DNA from: Candidatus Kuenenbacteria bacterium
GTDB taxonomy: Bacteria; Patescibacteriota; Patescibacteriia; UBA2591; PGYQ01
Assembly: GCA_016209005.1 (NCBI GenBank)
Contig: JACQWZ010000037.1
Span: 1-11,608 of the forward strand
Direction of reading: 5' to 3'
Length of the DNA stretch: 11,608 bases
Shown: positions 6,325 through 11,608 of the stretch, piece by piece
Layout: each line of letters opens with the position of its first letter
Numbering within the stretch: the stretch's first letter is position 1
The notes under the pieces: generated by a model
The model's database searches: none
The model's input: the letters and a program-made list of their open reading frames with translations, nothing else
Told to the model about the DNA's origin: nothing
Made by a program: the position numbers and the translations under genes

Positions 6325-6360
6325 TTAGCTCCACAGCCCTAAGAGGGACTATGGAGCTAA
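6325..6360. repeat. Nested hairpin in the atpG leader
   Basis: TTAGCTCCA at 6325-6333 pairs with TGGAGCTAA at 6352-6360 (9 bp). Inside, CCCT at 6337-6340 pairs with AGGG at 6344-6347 around an AAG loop. It lies 64 bp before the atpG ATG, in a region otherwise T-rich, and has no T-run directly behind it. It could be a leader RNA structure or another REP-like palindrome; nothing decides between these. Confidence 0.5.
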
Positions 6361-6423
6361 CAGATTTTGTTGTTTGTTTTATTGTTTTCATGTTTTTTTG
6401 TTTTAATGTTTTAATGATTTTAT

Positions 6424-7350
6424 ATGAATTCCAAGGAAATCCAAAGAAGAATAAAGGGAGTAAAAAATACCAAGCAAATTACAAAAGCTATGGAAATGGT
6501 TGCCGCTTCAAAAATGAGGAAAGCGACTGAACGAGTTTTGGCAACTAGATCGTACGCGCGTCTTGCTTGGGAGATGTTAAATAATTTATCCGGTCGAGTT
6601 AATCCAGAACTGCATCCTTTATTTCAAGAACGCGAAATTAAAAAAATTGCCGTAATTTTAATAACTTCTGATCGCGGTCTTTGCGGAGCAATGAATACTC
6701 AAGTTATTCAAAAGGCGATTAAAACTATAGAAAAACAAGAAAAATCAAAAGTTGAATTCATTTCTGTTGGCAAAAAGGGACGAGATTTTATAAAAAAATA
6801 TTATAAAATTTTTGCGGAATTTATCGGACTTGAAAATGTTTCAAAAATTGCGGAGATCGCTCCAATCGTAAAAATCGCTATTGAAGATTATGAAAAAGGA
6901 TTGTATGATAAAGTAATTTTAATTTATACTGATTTTATTTCAACTTTAAAACAAGAGCCAATCGCTCGGCAATTATTGCCATTAAAAAAAGAAGAATTTA
7001 AAAAAATATTAGATGAAATTGATCATTTAGAACAAGTTCAACAATCAATAAGTAAAAGTCAAGAAGCAGAAAACAAAAATTTAAAAATAAAATTTGAATA
7101 TAAATTTGAACCAAATTCAGATGAAGTTTTAAAAGAATTATTGCCAAGACTTTTAGAAATTCAAATTTATCAAGCCTTGCTCGAATCAAACGCTTCTGAA
7201 CATTGCGCGAGAATGGTGGCCATGAAAAATGCGACAGACGCGGCAAAAGATTTAATTGATAATTTAACAATGACCTTTAACCAAGTTCGTCAGGCAAGCA
7301 TTACTCAAGAAATCGCGGAAATTTCAACCGGCGCGGCATTTAGCTTGTAA
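6424..7350 (+). CDS. atpG: F1Fo ATP synthase gamma subunit
   Basis: The rotating central-stalk subunit of F1, which couples proton flow through Fo to ATP synthesis in the alpha/beta hexamer. The N-terminal helix is typical: KEIQRRIKGVKNTKQITKAMEMVAASKM, residues about 4-31. ITSDRGLCGAMN (about 79-90) is the family signature in the Rossmann-like part. The C-terminal helix (about 263-305) carries MKNATDAAKDLIDNLT and QASITQEIAEISTGAAF. At 308 residues it is slightly longer than the usual 285-295; the extra length seems to be a charged stretch at about 190-225. The gene is alone: atpA and atpD, its usual neighbours, are not in the window. The ATG follows ATTTTAT and has no Shine-Dalgarno. Confidence 0.96.
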   Translation: MNSKEIQRRIKGVKNTKQITKAMEMVAASKMRKATERVLATRSYARLAWEMLNNLSGRVNPELHPLFQEREIKKIAVILITSDRGLCGAMNTQVIQKAIKTIEKQEKSKVEFISVGKKGRDFIKKYYKIFAEFIGLENVSKIAEIAPIVKIAIEDYEKGLYDKVILIYTDFISTLKQEPIARQLLPLKKEEFKKILDEIDHLEQVQQSISKSQEAENKNLKIKFEYKFEPNSDEVLKELLPRLLEIQIYQALLESNASEHCARMVAMKNATDAAKDLIDNLTMTFNQVRQASITQEIAEISTGAAFSL

Positions 7351-7372
7351 TAAGTGCCAAGAAGCCTAAACT

Positions 7373-7430
7373 CTTTAAAGTTAAAAGTTTAAAGTTCAAA
7401 GTGCAAAGTTAAAGTTAAAAATTCAAAGTT
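7373..7430. repeat. Left heptad arm of four-helix bundle unit 1
   Basis: A run of about 7-bp units (TTAAAAG, TTTAAAG, TTCAAAG, TGCAAAG, TTAAAG, TTCAAAG) ends exactly at the ATG of the four-helix bundle gene at 7431. Its reverse complement forms the right arm at 7804-7857. The array supplies the whole leader of the gene. Confidence 0.75.
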
Positions 7431-7803
7431 ATGAATAATCAAGAATTTAAACAAATGCTTATCAATAGATCATTTAAGTTTTCTTTAGAAATAATGAAAT
7501 TCATTGATTTATTTAATCAAAAGACTTTTTCTTTAAATGTGATAGCCAAACAATTAATTCGCAGCGCCACTTCAATTGGAGCTAATATTGTCGAAGCTCA
7601 AGCAAGTTCTAGTAAAAAAGATTTTATTAATTTTATAAACCATGCGTTAAAATCAGCGAATGAAACAAGATATTGGTTGGGATTATTAAGGGATAGCGGA
7701 AAGGTGGAAAAAATAAATTCAGAAAAACTCTTTCTTAAAAGAAGCCCAAGAATTTTCTAAAATATTAGGTTCAACAATATTATCACTTAGAGGAAAGAAA
7801 TAA
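7431..7803 (+). pseudogene. Four-helix bundle protein (23S rRNA IVP family), frameshifted
   Basis: Frame 1 encodes 109 residues with the hallmarks of the IVP/four-helix bundle family: RSFKFSLEIMKFIDLF, then QLIRSATSIGANIVEAQAS (about residues 43-61), KKDFINFINHALKSANETRYWL. At about 7737-7740 the frame is lost in an AAAA run; reading one A fewer continues KEAQEFSKILGSTILSLRGKK to a TAA at 7801-7803, the expected last helix. So the gene carries a one-base insertion; translated as is, it ends RSPRIF at 7760. The family was first found as ORFs in intervening sequences of 23S rRNA and is related to the Avd accessory protein of diversity-generating retroelements; its role elsewhere is unknown. It sits between heptad arms, between atpG and rplK. 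A sequencing error in the homopolymer is possible. Confidence 0.78.
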
Positions 7804-7857
7804 TTTTTAACTTAAAATTGTGACTTTGAACTTTTAATTTTAAACTTTTAACTTTTT
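7804..7857. repeat. Right heptad arm of four-helix bundle unit 1
   Basis: Starts directly after the restored stop codon of the four-helix bundle gene and runs to the rplK ATG. Units such as ACTTTTA and ACTTTGA are the reverse complement of the left arm at 7373-7430. Positions 7804-7853 match the gene-less structure at 2385-2434 at 43 of 50 bases. The arm provides the entire upstream region of rplK, so it may carry promoter or translation-start signals. Confidence 0.75.
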
Positions 7858-8280
7858 ATGAAGCCTATAAAAACAATTATAAAACTTCAAATTCCAGCCG
7901 GGCAGGCAAATCCAGCTCCGCCAATTGGACCAGCTTTGGGACAACATGGTTTAAATATTCAGGATTTTTGTTTAAAATTTAATGAAGCGACGAAACAAAA
8001 AGCCGGGGAAATTACCCCAGTGGAAATTACTGTTTATACGGACCGAACTTTTGATTTTATTTTAAAGACTTCCCCAGCTTCTGAATTTTTAAAAAAAGCG
8101 GCAAATATTAAAAAAGGATCTGATCAGCCGCATAAAAATAAAGTTGGCAAAGTGACCAAAGAACAAATAAGACAAATTGCCAAAACAAAAATGACAGATC
8201 TTAATACGGATAATCTTGAAGCGGCAATGAAAATTATTGAAGGCACGGCAAGGCAGATGGGATTAACAGTTGAAAGTTAA
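7858..8280 (+). CDS. rplK: 50S ribosomal protein L11
   Basis: A 140-residue uL11, the usual length. It binds the GTPase-associated region of 23S rRNA and, with L10/L12, forms the stalk base that activates translation factors. The N-terminal domain has the proline-rich signature PAGQANPAPPIGPALGQHG (about residues 13-31). The C-terminal RNA-binding domain has KVGKVTKEQIRQIAKTKM and DLNTDNLEAAMKIIEGTARQMG. The ATG follows AACTTTTTATG, without Shine-Dalgarno. In most bacteria rplA follows within a few bases; here 376 bp of repeat separate them. The upstream partners secE and nusG are also absent; a heptad unit sits in their place. Confidence 0.97.
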   Translation: MKPIKTIIKLQIPAGQANPAPPIGPALGQHGLNIQDFCLKFNEATKQKAGEITPVEITVYTDRTFDFILKTSPASEFLKKAANIKKGSDQPHKNKVGKVTKEQIRQIAKTKMTDLNTDNLEAAMKIIEGTARQMGLTVES

Positions 8281-8323
8281 AAAATAATAAACTGGTTAAC
8301 CGTAATTTTACGCTAATTTCTGC

Positions 8324-8580
8324 GAATAAAATAGAAAATGTAAAAATCAAAACGTAAAATGACAAATAAAAATTTAAAGTATAAATCCCAATATCCAAAT
8401 CCCAATGCCAAATAAAATCCCAAACCCAAAATCCCAAAAAATAATATAATTTATTTTGATTTGAGATTTGGGATTTTATTGGATATTTGATATTGAGATT
8501 TGGGATTTTAAAAAATTTGATTTTTGATTTTACATTTTTAACTGTCATTTTTAATTTTGAGATTTACATTTTACATTAAA
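8324..8580. repeat. Long inverted heptad arms separating rplK and rplA
   Basis: Between rplK and rplA (8281-8656) there is no gene. Left arm units such as AATCCCA, TATCCAA, AATCCCA, ATCCCAA (about 8383-8440) pair with GATTTGG, GATTTTATTGG and GATTTGG units (about 8460-8510); the best shared core is AATAAAATCCCAAA. Outer parts (AAATGTAAAAATC near 8336 and its complement near 8530-8580) extend the pairing to about 100 bp per arm around an AT-rich centre at 8441-8456. A short plus-strand frame from 8359 (MTNKNLKY...) is the type of N-terminus these arms encode at 6284, but it stops after 18 codons with no four-helix sequence. Confidence 0.65.
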
Positions 8581-8656
8581 TAATTTTTATTTCAAAAATT
8601 TCAATTTATTTTTAAATAGCTGTATAAGTTTTATAACTAAAATAATTTATTGTTTT

Positions 8657-9301
8657 ATGGAAGAAAAAAAATACAATTTAAATGAGGCTTTGGAGTTGAT
8701 TAAAAAAAATGCTAAAGCTAAATTTGATGAAAGCGTGGAAGCGCATATAAAATTAGGCATTGATATTAAAAAAGGGGATCAACAGGTTCGTGGAACTATA
8801 GTTTTGCCATATGGTTCTGGCAAATCAAAAAAAATCGCTGTTTTTAGCGAGAATGAAGATGAAATTAAAGAGATTAAAAAAATGGGAATAATAGCTGGCG
8901 GAGAAGATTTAATTGAAGAAATTAAAAAAACAGGAAAATGCGATTTTGAAGTCGCGATTGCCACACCTGAAATAATGAAAAAATTAGCCATAATTGCCAG
9001 AATTTTAGGACCAAAAGGACTGATGCCTAATCCAAAAACCGAAACAGTCGCAACAAATATTAAAAAAACCATTGAAGAATTACAAAAAGGCAAAGTGACT
9101 TTTAAAAATGACGATTCAGGAAATATTCATCAAGCCATTGGAAAGGTTTCTTGGCCCTTAGAAAAATTAAAAGAAAATCTTGAAGCGTTTTTAGAAATAA
9201 TTAAAAAAAGCAAACCCTCAAAATCAAAAGGAATTTATATTAAAAATATTACTTTATGTTCTACGATGGGAAAGAGCGTTAAGTTAGCTGTTAGCTTATA
9301 G
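8657..9301 (+). CDS. rplA: 50S ribosomal protein L1
   Basis: uL1 builds the mobile L1 stalk that handles the exiting tRNA and in many bacteria also represses its own operon by binding its mRNA. At 214 residues it is shorter than the usual 225-235, mainly at the N-terminus, which starts directly at the YNLNEALELIKKNAKAKFDE helix. Conserved parts follow: QQVRGTIVLPYGSGK, AIIARILGPKGLMPNPKTETV (about 111-131), and GKVSWPLEKLKENLEAFLE. The C-terminus ITLCSTMGKSVKLAVSL is family-like up to STMG. The last codons and the TAG stop are formed by the AGCTGTTAGCTTATAG heptad arm, so a repeat has set the present C-terminal end. There is no Shine-Dalgarno (ATTGTTTTATG). Confidence 0.95.
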   Translation: MEEKKYNLNEALELIKKNAKAKFDESVEAHIKLGIDIKKGDQQVRGTIVLPYGSGKSKKIAVFSENEDEIKEIKKMGIIAGGEDLIEEIKKTGKCDFEVAIATPEIMKKLAIIARILGPKGLMPNPKTETVATNIKKTIEELQKGKVTFKNDDSGNIHQAIGKVSWPLEKLKENLEAFLEIIKKSKPSKSKGIYIKNITLCSTMGKSVKLAVSL

Positions 9302-9314
9302 CTTTTAGCTTTTA
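9283..9314. repeat. Left heptad arm of four-helix bundle unit 2
   Basis: Units TAGCTGT, TAGCTTA, TAGCTTT, TAGCTTT overlap the last six codons and stop of rplA and end just before the next gene. The reverse complement lies at 9669-9700 (AGCTAAC, AGCTATA, AGCTAAA, AGCTAAT). The sequence is unrelated to the arms of unit 1, but the 7-bp period and inverted layout are the same. An AGGA at 9314-9317 is a weak Shine-Dalgarno for the ATG at 9321, the only one I see in the window. Confidence 0.75.
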
Positions 9315-9320
9315 GGAAAT

Positions 9321-9670
9321 ATGTACATTGAGTCATTTAAACAATTAATAGTATGGCAAAGGTCAATTGAACTTGTAAAAGAAATTTATTTACAGAGAAA
9401 TTTCCCAGGTCAGAGCTATATGGTTTAGTAAGTCAAATGAGAAGATCGGCAATATCAATTCCATCAAATATAGCTGAAGGAAAAAAGCGAAAAACAAAGA
9501 ATGATTTTTTACAATTTTTAAGAATAGCCAATGGTTCTGCCGCAGAATTAGAAACACAAATAATTATTGCAAAGGATTTATATTCTGAAATAGATTTTTC
9601 TAAAACAGAATCTTTATTAGAAGAAGTACAAAAAATGTTAATAACAATAATTAAAAATTTATTTAACTAA
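9321..9670 (+). pseudogene. Four-helix bundle protein (23S rRNA IVP family), frameshifted
   Basis: The N-terminal part from the ATG at 9321 reads MYIESFKQLIVWQRSIELVKEIY, the start typical of this family (F--L-VWQ-S--LV--IY). One base is missing at about 9392-9394: frame 1 then stops at 9426-9428. The other frame continues EKFPRSELYGLVSQMRRSA, SIPSNIAEGKKRKTKNDFLQFL and later helices to a TAA at 9668-9670. Restored, the protein has about 116 residues, the normal length, with four predicted helices. From 9437 a 77-residue fragment remains open. It lies between inverted AGCTNNN heptad arms, between rplA and comM. This is the second broken member of the family in the window; both breaks are single-base indels, so decay or sequencing error must be considered. 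Confidence 0.8.
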
Positions 9671-9700
9671 AAGCTAACAGCTATAAGCTAAAAGCTAATT
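9669..9700. repeat. Right heptad arm of four-helix bundle unit 2
   Basis: AAAGCTAACAGCTATAAGCT and following units begin inside the stop codon of the four-helix bundle gene and end at the T-run before the comM ATG. It is the reverse complement of the left arm at 9283-9314. It forms the complete leader of comM. Confidence 0.75.
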
Positions 9701-9703
9701 TTT

Positions 9704-11218
9704 ATGTTTGCTAAAGTTAATTCAGTGGCTGTTGTTGGATTAGATTGTGTGCCAGTAGAAGTGGAAGTGGATATTTTGGGAGGAATGCCAAATGTGACAA
9801 CTGTTGGGTTGCCAGACGTCGCGGTTAAAGAATCTAAAGAAAGAGTAAGATCAGCCATTAAAAATAGCGGATTGGATTTTCCTCGGGGTCGTTTAACTAT
9901 CAATTTAGCTCCGGCTGATATTAAAAAAGAAGGGCCAGCTTATGATCTTCCCATTGCCGTGGGAATTTTTTTAGCTCAAAATGAAATTCAATTTGATGTA
10001 GAAAATAGTCTTTTTATTGGAGAACTTGCTTTAGACGGAAGACTTCGTCATACCAATGGGATTTTACCAATGGTTATTTTTGCCAAACAGCAAGGAATAA
10101 AAAATTTATTCATTCCAGAGATAAATATTAAAGAAGCTAATTTAATAAAAGGATTAAAAATTTTTCCTATTAAAGATTTTAATCAATTAATTAGGCATTT
10201 AACAAAGGAAGAAGAAATCGTTCCTTTTTATTCCGAGGGAGTAAAAGATTTTTCTTTAGAAAAAATAGAATTTGAAACAGATATGGCTTATATTAAAGGT
10301 CAAGAATTTGTCAAAAGAGCTTTAGAAATCGCGGCAACTGGCGGGCATAATGTTTTAATGAAAGGTCCTCCGGGCAGCGGAAAAACTTTATTAGCTATGG
10401 CGATGCCGTCTATTTTACCTTTGTTAACACCAGAAGAGGCTTTAGAAGTAACGAAAATTTACAGCATTGTTGGACTTTTGCCGTCTAATCAACCTTTAAT
10501 TTTTAAAAGACCGTTTAGAAATCCTCATCATTCTTCCTCGTCTGTCGCTTTAGTTGGAGGAGGACAATTTCCTAAACCGGGAGAAATTAGTTTGGCGCAT
10601 CGAGGCATTTTATTTTTAGATGAACTGCCAGAATTTCCTCGAAATGTTTTAGAGTCGTTAAGGCAACCAATAGAAGATAGAACGGTCGTTATTTCTCGAG
10701 CTCAAGGAACATTAAAATTTCCTTCCAATTTTATTTTAATCACTAGTCAAAATCCATGTCCTTGCGGTTATCAAAATGATCCTAAAAAAAATTGCATTTG
10801 CAGTCCGTTGCAAATTGAACGTTATCAAAAAAAAGTTTCCGGACCATTTTTAGATCGAATGGATTTGTATTTAGAAGTTCCGCAGGTGGAATTCAAAGAA
10901 TTAACTTCGGAAAAAGTGGCCGAATCTTCAGAAGAAATTAGAAAAAGAGTTCAAAAAGGGAGAAAAATTCAATTGCGCCGTTTTAAAAAACACAAAATTA
11001 TCACCAATTCAGAAATGAAAAATAAAGAAATAAAAGAATTTTGCAAAGTTGATGAAGATAGTTTAGAACTGCTTAGATTAGCCATTGAACGGATGCATTT
11101 GTCAACGAGAAGTTTTTATCGAATTTTTAAAATAGCTCGGACAATCGCCGATTTAGCCGAATCTGAAAATATTCAAAAAAATCACATCGCCGAAGCGTTG
11201 CAATATAGAGGAGCGTAG
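9704..11218 (+). CDS. comM: YifB/ComM family Mg-chelatase-like AAA+ ATPase
   Basis: A 504-residue cytoplasmic AAA+ ATPase of the YifB/ComM family. ComM of naturally transformable bacteria is a hexameric helicase that drives branch migration while incoming DNA is integrated. The N-terminal Lon-protease-like domain (about 1-165) has VGLPDVAVKESKERVRSAI and NLAPADIKKEGPAYDLPIA but is not proteolytic in this family. The AAA+ core has Walker A GPPGSGKT at 221-228 and Walker B ILFLDE with D306-E307. A cysteine cluster CPCGYQNDPKKNCIC at 352-366 is typical. The C-terminal Mg-chelatase-type helical domain spans about 400-500 (LSTRSFYRIFKIARTIADLA). Length and motifs are complete. CPR cells often keep competence genes, which fits DNA uptake, but no other competence gene is here. 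No Shine-Dalgarno (AATTTTTATG). Confidence 0.94.
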   Translation: MFAKVNSVAVVGLDCVPVEVEVDILGGMPNVTTVGLPDVAVKESKERVRSAIKNSGLDFPRGRLTINLAPADIKKEGPAYDLPIAVGIFLAQNEIQFDVENSLFIGELALDGRLRHTNGILPMVIFAKQQGIKNLFIPEINIKEANLIKGLKIFPIKDFNQLIRHLTKEEEIVPFYSEGVKDFSLEKIEFETDMAYIKGQEFVKRALEIAATGGHNVLMKGPPGSGKTLLAMAMPSILPLLTPEEALEVTKIYSIVGLLPSNQPLIFKRPFRNPHHSSSSVALVGGGQFPKPGEISLAHRGILFLDELPEFPRNVLESLRQPIEDRTVVISRAQGTLKFPSNFILITSQNPCPCGYQNDPKKNCICSPLQIERYQKKVSGPFLDRMDLYLEVPQVEFKELTSEKVAESSEEIRKRVQKGRKIQLRRFKKHKIITNSEMKNKEIKEFCKVDEDSLELLRLAIERMHLSTRSFYRIFKIARTIADLAESENIQKNHIAEALQYRGA

Positions 11219-11220
11219 TA

Positions 11221-11255
11221 ATTTAAGATTTAAGATTTAAGATTTAAGATTTAAG
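11221..11255. repeat. Heptanucleotide array after comM
   Basis: Five exact copies of ATTTAAG followed by ATTTTAG-like sequence begin two bases after the comM stop codon. No inverted partner is evident before the transposase, so the array is either single or its partner was lost. The rest of 11256-11399 is AT-rich with no gene; TTGCAA at 11353 and TATACT at 11375 are spaced 16 bp like a promoter, but point against the transposase. Confidence 0.8.
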
Positions 11256-11399
11256 ATTTTAGATTTTTAATTTATTAACTTACTGTAAATTACGAAATGT
11301 TTTATGTTTTAATTTTAGAGCACATAATTTAAATTTTTTTACAAATTTTTTTTTGCAAAGATTTAATAAAGATGTATACTGGTTTTGTTTTAAATTTCC

Positions 11400-11608
11400 C
11401 TAAAATAAATTTTCAAATTTTATAGAATTAAATTTATTCCGGTTTAAATATTTCAAACAATCTTTTAACAAAACAGAAAAATCTTTTTCTAATCTGTTAT
11501 GAGTAACATTTTGTCTTAACGCTCTCCAGACATGTTCTTGCGGATTATATTCAGGAGTATAAGGCGGGAAATTAAATAATTCTAATTTTGTTTCGTATTT
11601 ATTAATTT
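11400..11608 (-). CDS. IS630-type (DDE) transposase, C-terminal end, cut by the window edge
   Basis: Minus-strand frame of 68 codons entering from the right edge and ending in TAG at 11400-11402. It contains FNFPPYTPEYNPQEHVWRAL, the signature around the third catalytic acid of the IS630/Tc1-mariner DDE domain (consensus LPPYSPELNPIE--W); the Glu in NPQEHVW is the DDE glutamate. The rest (LLKDCLKYLNRNKFNSI) is the usual C-terminal helix. The other two catalytic acids must lie beyond the window. TATACTGGTTTTGTT just after the stop (11375-11389) is a candidate for the terminal inverted repeat. It is the only transposase visible and the only clear minus-strand gene. Confidence 0.88.
   Translation of the reverse strand, partial: INKYETKLELFNFPPYTPEYNPQEHVWRALRQNVTHNRLEKDFSVLLKDCLKYLNRNKFNSIKFENLF

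Noticed and set aside
6246..6530. 94-codon plus-strand frame overlapping the atpG start
   Set aside because: Its first part is translated heptad repeat and its last part is atpG in another frame; no protein character of its own.
8234..8548. 104-codon minus-strand frame across the rplK-rplA gap
   Set aside because: A translation of the inverted heptad arms (repeated FW-WDF patterns) overlapping the end of rplK.
9321..9670. Programmed frameshift in the second four-helix gene
   Set aside because: The site near 9393 has no slippery heptamer and the needed shift differs from that in the first gene; a simple deletion explains it better.
11353..11380. Promoter-like TTGCAA - 16 bp - TATACT on the plus strand
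   Set aside because: It would transcribe antisense into the transposase end and overlaps the probable IS terminus; likely chance in AT-rich DNA.
1..11608. CRISPR array
   Set aside because: Repeats are 7-bp tandem units without unique spacers, or single dispersed elements; no repeat-spacer pattern and no cas gene.
1..11608. Alternative genetic code with TGA as glycine
   Set aside because: The core genes contain no in-frame TGA and use GGN glycine throughout, so the standard bacterial code fits.

Overview
The window is strongly AT-rich bacterial chromosome. Every complete gene lies on the plus strand. The gene set is housekeeping (L9, CTP synthase, F1 ATPase gamma, L11, L1, ComM-type AAA+ ATPase), broken up by AT-rich, repeat-filled intergenic regions. 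The base composition, the lack of Shine-Dalgarno sequences, the short L1 and the 23S-IVP-type four-helix bundle genes between housekeeping genes suggest a Candidate Phyla Radiation (Patescibacteria) genome, probably Parcubacteria-like. That is an inference. The main genes contain no in-frame TGA and all recognised stops are TAA or TAG, so the standard bacterial code reads them correctly.

Layout: 1-986 has no convincing gene. It holds inverted repeats, a 261-bp element with 26-bp terminal inverted repeats, a Rho-independent terminator, short dispersed repeats, a sigma70-like promoter and one copy of a 120-bp MITE. Then come ctpA-like S41 protease (987-2273), rplI (2488-2934), a repeat-rich gap with a REP-like GC-rich pair, an endonuclease/exonuclease/phosphatase (EEP) gene between two direct MITE copies (3347-4359), pyrG (4433-6070), atpG (6424-7350), a frameshifted four-helix bundle gene (7431-7803), rplK (7858-8280), rplA (8657-9301), a second frameshifted four-helix bundle gene (9321-9670) and comM/yifB (9704-11218). 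The right edge holds the C-terminal end of an IS630-type transposase on the minus strand.

The most interesting structure is a recurring unit: a four-helix bundle (IVP/Avd-like) gene between two arms of 7-bp periodic repeats, with the arms in inverted orientation. The arm sequence differs between loci but matches within a locus. Two units carry frameshifted genes (7373-7857 and 9283-9700). One carries only the N-terminal remnant of such a gene on the minus strand, with its first codons inside the heptad arm (6101-6290). One has closely related arms but no gene (2317-2434). At 8324-8580 there is an arms-only inverted structure of another sequence family. These units separate genes that are usually adjacent (rplK and rplA) and reach into the 3' end of rplA. 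I read them as a family of mobile or self-propagating repeat units. A second, independent mobile family, the 120-bp MITE, has inserted in the ctpA leader and at the 5' end of the EEP gene, where it appears to have removed the normal start codon.
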